A DNA stretch of 64,000 nucleotides, taken from the NCBI GenBank assembly GCA_031841125.1, contig CM063109.1, positions 6,486,321 through 6,550,320 of the forward strand, in the 5' to 3' direction. The position numbers were made by a program, and so were the translations under genes. The notes under the pieces are model-generated. The model saw only the letters and a program-made list of their open reading frames with translations. It was not told the origin of the DNA and ran no database searches. The stretch is from Acanthococcus lagerstroemiae. Its lineage: Eukaryota > Arthropoda > Insecta > Hemiptera > Eriococcidae. This document shows positions 32,001 through 42,119 of the stretch, one piece after another (the first letter of the stretch is position 1; each line of letters opens with the position of its first letter).

Positions 32001-34061
32001 GAACCCAAACCGGAGTCAACTTTAGCGTGTCTTATTCGTAACCAGCATATGTATATAAAGTACCTATACCTGTTTACTATACATAAATTTAAGATTATAA
32101 TCCTTCTAGGATATTAAAAATCTTTAATATTGAAAAAAAAAAAAAAAAAAAAAGGAATAAAATGTGAAAATTTTAATAAAATTTTAATTTTGAATATGGA
32201 GAACGAGAGGTTCTCGAGAAAAATAGATAACGCCATTATATTCAGCATTCAAAATACAGCTAAGATCACATCATCTCATCCCATTGTTTTTTATGCTGTT
32301 GTGCAGTGTAATGAAAAACAACCATAATTTTTTTTCAAATTCAAGTGGGTTTGGAATCTATGAAAAAAATGACACACACCGCCCAATTCTTGTCCGTCTC
32401 CATGCGTTTCGAGACTAGACCAAGTGTGACCACGGCAGGCATACGGAACATTTTTGTGTACCTTCTTGCCGTTCTGCGAGCCACATGCTAGGCAATGTCA
32501 TCAGCGGTCTTCAGTAGCCCAATAACTCGTCTCAGTGCCTGTTTAAACATTGTTAGTTGACAGTTCCAACATCTTCTGTAAACATTTGTCACAACAGAAC
32601 CCAAAAAAAGAGAATTAAAAAATTTTTACAACTTTTAAATTTCTCACTTGCGTTACTTTTGGGTCACCCTGTATAATTGACCACGTCTAATTCAACAACG
32701 TGAAGTTCTTGAAAACGGATAACTTGTTCCGCGACTTTGTGACCTTATCTTATCGTTCTTATACTGACTGAATTAGTTATGTACTAGCCGGATTTATCGC
32801 TTCTTTTCCACAAAAAAAGTTGCTGATGTCGTGGGCACTAATCAGTCGCCAACAAACAGAGCAGCACGTTTGAATTAAGTTCGAAATAATTACTTGTCAA
32901 AGTACATCAGTGAGTTGGAATTCATCTTAACGTAATCAGTCGCGAACAAGAAAGTAAAGAAGTAAGTTTGAATTCACTTTCAAATTTATACATTTTTTGT
33001 TCATTTTTCAGCTTAAATTCTGAATACCCACGTCAGGCTTGTATAGCGTCGGGAGCAGATGGCAAAGGGAAACATTGCCTCCCTTAACCAACGGTTGATT
33101 GCCCTTTCAGGCAGAAAGTCCAATCTTTTTTTTACTTTTTTGCGGGATTCTGGCTGTGAAAATTGCAATTATACTCCACGTTACCTTTTCTAGAAAAGTA
33201 ATTAACCCCCTGAAGAAGTGGTCAGGCTACGACTTACAATCTTCTTACGTATGTATCTTCCTATGTTGTAGAAACCAGGGTTTACAAGTTTGGATGGTAT
33301 ACGCTATTACAGCATGTTTCAATGCAAAAAAAAAAAAAAAGAAAAAAAAGACCGTCTCCTGCAGGAATTTCTGAATTTAGTGACAATCTCATGTTTAGGC
33401 TTCTTAGAAATACCTGCGCTCATAAGCGACAAAACTTTGCAACGGCCGGTGAGAAAAGCCAGTATTTTCATTTTATTGTATAAAGTGGGAGGTACTTAAG
33501 GATTCCTTAGAAGTTATTTCAAAATCATGTCACATTTTAATGAATGCCAATGCTTTCCCTCCATTCCTCATATAAAAAAATGTATAACCAGCATTCAAAA
33601 CCATTTAAAAGCAGTGGCGTAGTTATGGGGGAGTATTTCTCCCGCTCCCCCTTGAGATTTTTAGAATTTTTTTCTGTTCATTAAACTAGGAATAGAAATT
33701 TTGCATAATTGTGCAGACATAAGGTATACGCTAATTTACGTGTTTTTTCCTGAGTACTTTACGAGATGACGCTGGAAAGGCGAGGCACAGGACAGATTGT
33801 TTTGTCGTAATCTACATGCCTGCGGATTTTTTGGAAATTGTGTACGAGAGAAGAGAAATGTTTAGCCCGGACCGCATCGAAGGCATTCGAAATCACAGAA
33901 AACGAAAGCGTGTATAAAAAAAGCGCGTGTATTGGTCGATAGTCAAAACAGATGTTTATGCGAGTGCTAAACATGAACTGCGTCTGTACTGCTGAACTGC
34001 AACTAGACTCTAACTAAACTAATGTCCTGCCTGGCCGATCGAGGAAAGAAAAAAAAGGACA
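29064..34061. other. 5 kb non-coding stretch
   Basis: AT-rich DNA with homopolymers (C13 near 29,868, C12 near 30,043, T18 near 31,230, A20 near 32,132, A14 near 33,326). A hAT MITE end CAGTGGCGTAGTTATGGGGG lies at 33,612. Short open frames are not supported by motifs or splice sites. No gene seen. Confidence 0.45.
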
Positions 34062-35260
34062 ATGAGTAAAAGAATAACGCGTTTACGCCTTCAGTTTGAT
34101 ACTGCCAGGCACTCAGCAATTTTACAAAATCGGAAAATGTTATCGATCATTTTGATGGGAAGACAGAAACTTGCTTGTCGTAGTCATCGTTATTTTAGTC
34201 TGATATCATTGAAAACTCTGAAAAAACATGTTGAAAATTTTCGGCCATTGTTACATTTTCGTGTGGAGTCGAGAGATAATATTTTACGAGACCACTTGTT
34301 TCGTACTCAAAGCGCTACAAAAACTCGATACTGTAGTCCACAGATAAAAAATGAAATTATGGAAATATGCAGAGAAATAATTTTCAACGAAATTGTTTCA
34401 AAAATTAATGAAGCTTGAAATTTTAGTATCTCAGCTGACGAAATAACTGACGGTGGGATCGAGCAAATTTCGTTATGCGCCCGGTATACCGAAAAATGTG
34501 AGTCTGGTATCTCCTCGAGAGAAGATTTTTAAACTATCATACCAGTAAAAGGTATTACGGGTCTCGGACTGTCGACGAATTCAGTTGAAACATGCAAGAA
34601 GTTAAAGTTGTATTTAAATTTTCTTAGAGGACAAAGATATGACGGGGCGGCCTGCATGAGTGATGAACTTCAAGGTTGTACATGGTACCAGAACAGTATC
34701 TTCAGGCATTATATATCATGTTCACTGCGCTAGTCATTTTGTTAAATTTAGCTGTGGCTGATACGTGTTGCGTGCCAAATATTCGAAAAAGTATACAAGC
34801 ATGATTCAAGAAATAATAAAATCTTTTAGACTATCCAATAAACGAGGAAGCATTTTGGAAGATGCATATTAGGTACACGAATTGAATGGTGAAATAAAAA
34901 AATAACGTTTAATGAGATTGCGTGAAGCACGGTGTAGACCGAGATAATTAGGTTTATGGAATTTTTTTCATCCAACTTTTCTGCTCTGATTCAACAAAAG
35001 GAGAGGATCACGAAAATTCCGAGGAAGCGTTTACACAAGTTTTCAAGAACAGTGTATCTACTTTCACTGTTTCTTTAGTAATCATTGACGAAATCTTTTC
35101 GTTTATGACTCAGCTGCCATCTTATTTAGGTACAAAAAATCGTCGACCTTGCATCTGCAATGAAGATGATAGAGTTGATGTAAATATTATACAGTACGGA
35201 GTACGAACAGGTATATTTGACCAAATTATCACATTTTGCGAGTGAGTTTTAAAAGAATGT
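34062..35260 (+). pseudogene. Decayed hAT-type (DUF4371/ZMYM-like) transposase
   Basis: A frame from 34,062 resembles the N-terminal half of DUF4371/ZMYM1-like hAT transposases: NEIMEICREIIFNEIVSKI, then a TGA, then ISADEITDGGIEQISLCARY, the first catalytic-Asp block (ADET/TD in the family). After a frameshift comes GLGLSTNSVETCKKLKLYL and then LRGQRYDGAACMSDELQG, the second block (GQxYDGAxxMSG). Further on NLAVADTCCVPNIRK and LREARCRPR appear in other frames, so the domain order is correct. At least four stops or shifts make it non-functional. It stops just before the left LTR of gypsy element 1. Confidence 0.75.
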
Positions 35261-35534
35261 GACTTTCATAGGATTTAAAATTAGGTACTTAAACATGTCT
35301 TCTCCTTTTATTGGAAAAACTGAAGTGCATTAATTTTCTATTCCAAACAGAGCAACAGAGATGACCTCCTCGTCAAGTTCTTGTATCTCCGTTCCCTTCA
35401 ATATTGTTGTGGCCTATCCTTAATGTACATACCTATATGTATAATTCTTTTTTATTTTTTTCAAGCATCTCTTTGCGAAAATAAAGAATCGTTTTGGTAC
35501 CACTCAAGTCCTAAAATCGACTTTGAATTATATG

Positions 35535-35809
35535 TCTAAGACGAAATTATCTTTCGAAAACTTTATTCGTAAACGATGCAAAATAATACAGAGAATCGAA
35601 AACGAAAGTCGAATTACAGGCGTAAAGAACAGCACGAAATGTGTAACGCATGATCGAAAAGAAGTATGGATACTAAATTGATATTATAGATGGCGAGGGA
35701 ACTGAGAAAGACAGATACACCAGGTGAAAACGTGCGTAGCTGATAAGCAGGATTGAACATGATTAGTGAGAGAGTGTGAGTCGGGCGGAGTAACGGTTTT
35801 CGCATTACA
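35535..35809 (-). repeat. 3' LTR of gypsy element 1
   Basis: 275 bp. Read on the minus strand it begins TGTAATGCG. The purine-rich tract GGGTAGGGGG lies directly upstream of it (plus strand 35,810-35,820), as expected for second-strand priming. It contains AATAAA (in CGAATAAAG) near its end. Confidence 0.9.
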
Positions 35810-35922
35810 TCCCCCTACCCAAGATGGAAATGGAAGAGGAAATTTTTTTTTTTTTTTTTGGAGAAAGAGAAAAAGAAAGGGGGGGGGGCGATACAAAATA
35901 CTTAAAACACGAATTATTTGTA

Positions 35923-38900
35923 TTAATTACATTGAAAAATCTTAGAGATATGATATAAACGTATTGATACAGTATTGTTATGGCTAACATTGACTTCGTA
36001 TATTGAATCAGACAATTTCCGATGAATCTTAAATGGACCTAGTCTTACAGGGTCCAACTTATCCCTATTTAATTTGTTTCCGTTGGCGATAAAAACTAAG
36101 TCTCCTGCTGAAAAGGTAACATTAGTGCGATTGTAATCTAGACGTTGCTTATTACGATTATGCGATAGTAATAATGAATTTTCGAAGGCAAATTTCAAAT
36201 CAGCAGGGTAAGAATCGGGAGAAAGAGAGTCCAAAGGAGAAATCAGTTCGCGCTGACCCATCAGGAGGTGCACTGGCGAGAAGCCGGTGGCCGAGTGAAT
36301 TGTAGAGTTATATTCTTTTACGCACTTGTGCGCAATCGAAGACCATGACTTAGAATCGGTTGATTCATTAACACGACAACGAATACGATTAATAAGGCTC
36401 TGATTCAACCGTTCATTCAAACCATTGGACTCGGGATGGTCCACAGCAGTGAAAAGATGTTGGATATTTTCACTTTTTGTGAATTTTTCAAATTCTTTTG
36501 AAGCCAGACCACCGTACTGGTCTGTTAAAAGAGTTTCGATGGGGTGGGCTCTTAGAGCGAGTTTCAAAAGACGAATGAACTAAGAACTTGTTTGGTTCGA
36601 TGAAGGGAGAATATACGCAAAACGCGTGAAATGGTCCACCAGGAGATGGAGGTATCGTTTCGTCGAGCGACGTCCGCCGAGACCACCAATTGTATCGAGG
36701 GACATTAGTTCAAAAGGTCGAGAAGCAGGACCAAGGTGTCCTAGGAGACCTGTTAGATTGCGACGACGGGTTTTATTACAAAGACATACTTTGCAAGAGG
36801 AGGTAAAATCACATATCTTACGATACATGTCATAAAAGTGATAGTGATTCTTAATTGTTTGATAAATGTGATGTGAGCCGATATGACCGTAATGCAAATG
36901 TACGCGTTCAATTAATTTAAGACCACTTTTATTATCAAGGAGAATTTTCATCCTTGCTTCGATCTTTCGTGTGAGAACACCATTTGTAAGAACAGCGTTT
37001 GGACACAGAGGGAGCCGAGATTGAGATTCAATGATCTCCGAAGTCGTGAGAAAATTAACATGAGATATATTGGTAGGAGATAAGGTAGGTATGTCGTCGG
37101 CTTCAAGTACCGGATTGCGGGATAGGCAGTCTGCTTCGGCATTTGCAGCGCCGGGTCGGTATATAATATTGAAGTCGAATTGGAGAAGGAAATTTGCAAT
37201 GTCGCCTAGATCTTCGTCTGGTCGGGACTTGAGATTTAGATTTGCCAGGGGTTTGTGGTCTGTTACCACTAAAAACCGTCGGCCTAATAACCAAAATCGC
37301 CAATGTTTGATTGCTTCATGGATTGCATAAGTTTCAATGTATATCGCCTTTTTGCGTTTTTGTGTGTCATTCAATTTCTTAGAAAAGAATGCTACCGGTT
37401 TCTCAAGACCATCGGGTTGAAGTTGCTTGAGGATTGCTCCGATGCCTTCACTACTTGCATCAGTGTAAATTGTTATCGGGAGATTTTGATCGAAGATGGC
37501 CAAAATCGGGGCTGAAGTTAGATAGTCCTTAAGGCGTTTGAATGTTTGTTGGCATTCGTGATTCCACTCAAAAGGGATATCTTTTCGTAGGAGGCGATGG
37601 AAAACATTAAGTAAGTTTGCTGCATTTGGAATAAATTTGTGGTAAAAATTAATTTTACCAAGAAATTGGCGTATGTGTTTACGAGTTGTAGGAACAGGAA
37701 ATTTGCGAATGGCAACAAGATTGTCGGAAAGAGGTCGAACTGAATTTTTTGTAATCACATGGCCCAGATATTTCACCATGTGGGTGGCGAAGTTACACTT
37801 AACCAGTTTCAACTTGAAATTTTCTGCGATAATTGCTTGGAGAACTAGTTCGATATGCTGTAGGTGTTCGGTAAAGGATCTGGAGAATATAAGGATGTCG
37901 TCAATGTAATTACAACAAAAGTTGCTCAAATTTTGACGACGTATAATGCCAGATAGGACTCGCTGAAAAATAGCGGGGGATGTCCGCAGACCGAATGGTA
38001 AAACACGCCACTGATAGTGCCCCTGCTGAGTGACGAATGCGGTTTTGTACCGGTCTTTGGTTCTTACCGGTATAGACCAAAAAGCAGAGTTTATGTCGAA
38101 GGTAGTGAAATATTCGCAATCTCGAGTACGGATGACCATGTCATCAATCAGGGGAAAAGGTTGGCTCTCAGGAATTACAAGTCTATTAAGATCTCTGAAG
38201 TCAATGCACATGCGGACTTTCTTTTTCTCTGAGCCATCCCCAACTCGTTTATATGCCATTGTGACGGGTGAAGCAAAAGGCGAGGTTGATTCTTCAATCA
38301 TACTGTGATGTAAAAGTTCAGCAACTTGGCGTTCTATTTCCGCCTGATCGGCATAGCTGCAGCGATATGGTTTTTTTGCTACATCTTTATTGTCGATGAG
38401 TTTAATATGTGCTTCATGTTCAGAGACCGAGCCGACATCAAACTGATCTTTAGCAAAGATCGTACTGTACTTGTCAATGAGGAAAAAGATTGCGGAACGT
38501 TGTTCCGGGGTTAAATGGGAAATTTTGGCCTCAAATTGCTCCACTGGTATAGCCTCATTCCAGTTAATTAGATTTTCGGATGTGGAAATGAAGGAGGATG
38601 GTGTAGGATCAGAGAAAGGAGCTTGAGAAATATTGAGGAATTCATCCTGCCTGAGGCGAAATTTCTTAATTGTATCTAATCCGATAAGTATGTCATATTT
38701 AAATGTAGGTTTATTAACAACCCAAACTATAGTGGGTGAGGTGACAGTGAAAATCTTAAGAGTAATCATAGCTATACCTATAAATTGATCCTCTCCGCTC
38801 ATTGTCCGAAAAACAGAAGGTTTATTAAGAAATTGAATATTCTTGAAGTTACGTAAAACATGTAATGGCATAATAGTGGTGTTTGATCCCGGATCGTAAA

Positions 38901-38967
38901 GACCTGTGCCTTGTTTATCATTAATGAATACCTTCTGAGATATGAGCGGAGGCTAATTTAGTTTTTT
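35923..38967 (-). pseudogene. pol of gypsy element 1 (protease-RT-RNase H-integrase)
   Basis: Reads in one frame from the frameshift site at 38,967 to the end at 35,923, broken by TAG at 38,953-38,955 and TAG at 36,580-36,582. Protease motif DPGS lies near the start. The reverse transcriptase has RMCIDFRDLNRL, LPFGLRTSPAIFQR and the catalytic YIDDILIFS. RNase H has TDASSEGIGAIL and VTDHKPL. Integrase has an HHCC finger (HYGHIGSHH...CKVCLCNK), the first Asp in SLDTIGG, the second in LTDQYGG and Glu in NERLNQS, then a GPFKI-like C-terminal motif. It is about 60% similar by eye to element 2. The second stop separates the first and second integrase Asp, so the copy is inactive. Confidence 0.9.
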
Positions 38968-39159
38968 GAGTCGATCTCATTGTTGAAAAGATTCTCTAAT
39001 TCTGTGTTATTCGTAAGCCTAAAATTAGACGACGGATGTTCTCTCGTTGTGGGAGTCGAGGAAAAATTTTTATTGGAGCTAGAGTTTGGATTTGAATTGG
39101 GATTAGGACGATATTGTTTCGTCTTGCACTCGGATTCCGGGTCCTTTCGTAGGTGCATT
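38958..39159 (-). pseudogene. gag C-terminus of element 1 (downstream piece)
   Basis: Continues the gag frame after the 20.66 kb block: HLRKDPESECKTKQ supplies the last Cys of the zinc knuckle, then an Asn/Ser-rich tail ending DSKN and TAA. The last sense codons form the heptamer A_AAA_AAC at 38,967-38,961, a -1 frameshift site leading into pol. Confidence 0.85.
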
Positions 39160-40320
39160 TCGCCAGCCCCCCCAGGGTGGAGTTGGGGGTTGAAAATTTG
39201 CCCATCGTTTGTGCTTCGTTTGTGCTTCTTTGTGCTTCAACTTTCGTCGTTTGTGCTCCCCTCATTCAAAAGATATTAAAAAAACAAAAAGGGGGGGCTG
39301 GTGAAATGAGAGCCCCCCCAGGGTGGAGTTAGGGGTTGAAATTTTGTTCATCGTTTGTGCTTCGTTTGTGCTTCTTTGTGCTTCAAATTTCGTCGTTTGT
39401 GCTTCCCCCATTTCAAAGATATTCAAAAAATGAAAAGGGGGGCTGGCGAAATGAGAGCCCCCCAGGGTGGAGTTAGGGGTTGAAAATTTGTTCATCGATT
39501 GTGCTTCGTTTGTGCTTCTTTGTGCTTCAACTTTCGTCGTTTGTGCTCCCCTCATTCCGAGGATATTCAAAAAATAAAAAGGGGGGGCTGGCGAAATGAT
39601 TTCAACAAAGCTTGTTCTTAGTAAGGTGGAGACCTGAAAAATTGCCCATCGTTTGTGCTTCGTTTGTGCTTCTTTGTGCTTCAACTTTCGTCGTTTGTGC
39701 TCCCCCCATTCAAAAGATATTAAAAAAATAAAAGGGGGGCTGGTGAAATGAGAGCCCCCCAGGGTGGAGTTAGGGGTTGAAATTTTGTTCAACGTTTGTG
39801 CTTCATTTGTGCTTCATTTGTGCTTCTTTGTGCTTCAACTTTCATCGTTTGTGCTCCCCTCATCCCGAAGATATTCAAAAAATGAAAAGGGGGGCTGGCG
39901 AAATGATTTCAACGAAGCTTGTTCTTAGTAAGGTGGAGACCTGAAATTTTGCTCATCGTTTGTGCTTCGTTTGTGCTTCTTTGTGCTTCAACTTTTGTCG
40001 TTTGTGCTCCCCCCATTCAAAAGATATTAAAAAAACAAAAGGGGGCTGGTGAAATGAGAGCCCCCAGGGTGGAGTTAGGGGTTGAAATTTTGTTCATCGT
40101 TTGTGCGTCATTTGTGCTTCTTTGTGCTTCAACTTTCATCGTTTGTGCTCCCCTCATTCTGAAGATATTTAAAAAATGAAAAGGGGGGCTGTGGAAATGA
40201 TTTCAACAAAGCTTGTTCTTAGTAAGGTGGAGACCTGAAAATTTGCCCATCGTTTGTGCTTCGTTTGTGCTTCTTTGTGCTTCTTTGTGCTTCAACTTTC
40301 GTCGGTTGTGCTTGCTTCCT
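39160..40320 (+). repeat. Left arm: eight ~148-bp units, order A'-A-A-B-A-B-A-B
   Basis: Each unit shares TCGTTTGTGCTTC, TTTGTGCTTCAACTTTCGTC, an AAGATATTnAAAAA stretch and GGGGGGCTGG. Type A continues AGAGCCCCCCAGGGTGGAGT, type B ATTTCAACAAAGCTTGTTCT. Unit boundaries (GCGAAATG/GTGAAATG) fall near 39,301, 39,446, 39,591, 39,743, 39,897, 40,045 and 40,190. Long open frames here on both strands are by-products of the repeat. Confidence 0.9.
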
Positions 40321-40768
40321 CCTGGAAGTATTACATTAATAAATAAGAGGCAAGATAAAAATGAGTTATACCAAAAGGTATTAGGTGCAATCCTTGGTGG
40401 GAATGGGAATGGGGAGAAATGTAATTGTTTGTACGTCCTTGGACCTGATTTATACTTTCACCCTATTAATCACCACCCCCCCCCCCCTAGGTATTGACTA
40501 ATCAGGTAGGTAGATATAATCTTATCTTACTATATTATAAAATCGTAAGTTTCATAGACGCTCTATATGCGCATGTGCATGAACGACTCCTCCAGCTCGA
40601 GGGAAGAAGTCGTGTTTTACGTCACGTTCGTTCTCGAATCTCGATGTTCTACATAACACAAAGATGAAAAATAATGTCGCTCCGAACCAGTCCCTTCTAG
40701 GTACTTCACCGCTCACAAAAAATGTGTTGTTTAAAATTCGGAATTCTGCTTCATTATACCGTTTTGGC
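40321..40768 (+). repeat. Left arm: unique segment mirrored at 57,790-58,974
   Basis: GCTTCCTCCTGGAAGTATTA, the CTAGGTATTGACTAATCAGG stretch and the ATGCGCATGTGCATGAACGA region all recur inverted in the right arm. In the right arm a ~740-bp insert (58,015-58,755) splits the segment. Confidence 0.85.
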
Positions 40769-41640
40769 ATTCATCAATTTTAATAAGGCCTTTGATTCCA
40801 TTTATCAGTCACCGTAGCGCCTGGAATGCTCTAGCATCGCAAGGAGTTCCCGCAAAATATTATTAGAAAATTTATACCAAAACTCGGTAGCATATATTTC
40901 ACTGGACAAAAAAGGGGGATATATTTAAGGTGGGTAGGGGAGTCACATTCATCGATTTTAATAAGGCCTTTGATTTCATTTATCAGTCACTGTAGCGCCT
41001 GGAATGCTCTAGCATCGCAAGGAGTTCCCGAAAATATTATTAGAAAATTTATACCAAAACTCGGTAGCATATATTTCACTGGACAAAAAAGGGGGATATA
41101 TTTAAGGTGGGTAGGGGAGTCAAACAGGGAGATCCAGTGTCACAAAACATCTTTAATGCTGTACTGTGGAGGATCTTTTCAGAAAATTGGACTGGGATAG
41201 TTACGGGCTGAAGATAGATGGCGTGCAGATTAATAATCTCAGATTTGCCGATGACATCGTATTAATAGGTAAAAACAGTAAAGAAATAAATATAATGATA
41301 GAAGATTTGGCACAACAAGGGGCTAATGTAGGATTATCAATCAACCTGGGGAAATCCAAAATTATGACGAAAGATGGGAAAAAGGACAAATAGCTTTGAT
41401 CCAGCGCAGCAGAACTCGAGATGGTCGATGAATACAAGTACTTAGGACAAACTGTATCTTTCAAAAACAGAAGTAATAAGGAAATTAAAATTTGTATAAA
41501 TAACTCATGGAAAGCATGTTGGGAGACGACTTCAAGGAGCTGGGGAGAAGATGGATAAGATTGGCGAGAGACCGTGACATATGGAGAAAGATGGTGGAAA
41601 CCTATGCCCTCAAATGGGCAGGATAACTGGCATGGCCCAC
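40769..41640 (+). pseudogene. RTE-like LINE fragment with a 179-bp tandem duplication
   Basis: The RT palm reads IDFNKAF at the start, then KQGDPVS, then LRFADDIVLIG with the catalytic FADD at ~41,245. It ends with LGRRWIRLARDRDIW and ETYALKWAG, the usual C-terminus of RTE-like RTs. The first 175 bp are duplicated in tandem (40,769-40,943 and 40,948-41,122). About 300 bp of the region between are missing compared with the right-arm copy. Several stops; inactive. Confidence 0.8.
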
Positions 41641-41649
41641 CTATCCAAG

Positions 41650-41676
41650 GTTACATTATTATTATTATTGTCATTA

Positions 41677-41769
<93 letters not shown>

Positions 41770-41770
41770 T
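41650..41770 (+). repeat. (ATT)n tail of the left LINE fragment
   Basis: About 40 ATT/TTA triplets following the LINE C-terminus. Such short tandem tails are typical of RTE-type LINE ends. The right-arm copy has the complementary (TAA)n at 56,670-56,690, much shorter. The poly-Ile and poly-Leu frames through it are not proteins. Confidence 0.85.
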
Positions 41771-41861
41771 GACTACACCTATGCTGTCATTTTTGGTGAC
41801 TGTTTATTTTTTAATTGAAATCTTATGTGGGTCCACAGGGTATGTTTGCCGTAGGGGAAGA

Positions 41862-42095
41862 GGCTCAAGGTAATAGGTCCACTTTCATTGAGTAGACCGT
41901 AAAGAAACACATGTATGTGCTTTGTAATACAGTATAACAGAAAGATGTGCGCACTGAGACGAAATTAGGGGGCCCACAGTGTACCAAAGAACATTCAGAT
42001 GTAAATAGCCATCTTGTGGATGCCCCGTGTAATGAAAGCGAGGCCTCATTCAGAAAATAAATGTTTGTGTACGAAACCATAATACATTGCAAAGG
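41862..42095 (+). repeat. Inner inverted repeat, left copy
   Basis: GAGGCTCAAGGTAATAGGTC through CATTGCAAAGGA matches the reverse complement of 53,567-53,805 at roughly 85% by eye. Shared landmarks include ATGTATGTGCTTTGTAATAC and GGATGCCCCGTGTAATGAAA. Confidence 0.8.
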
Positions 42096-42119
42096 AATAG
42101 CTCATTTCAGCAATTTTAA

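Noticed and set aside
39262..39792. 176-codon minus-strand frame in the left arm
   Set aside because: Encoded by the ~148-bp tandem units; the same peptide pattern appears in the right arm and on the opposite strand as expected of a repeat.
41574..41873. Frames encoding poly-Ile or poly-Leu
   Set aside because: Pure (ATT)n microsatellite translation at the tail of a LINE fragment.
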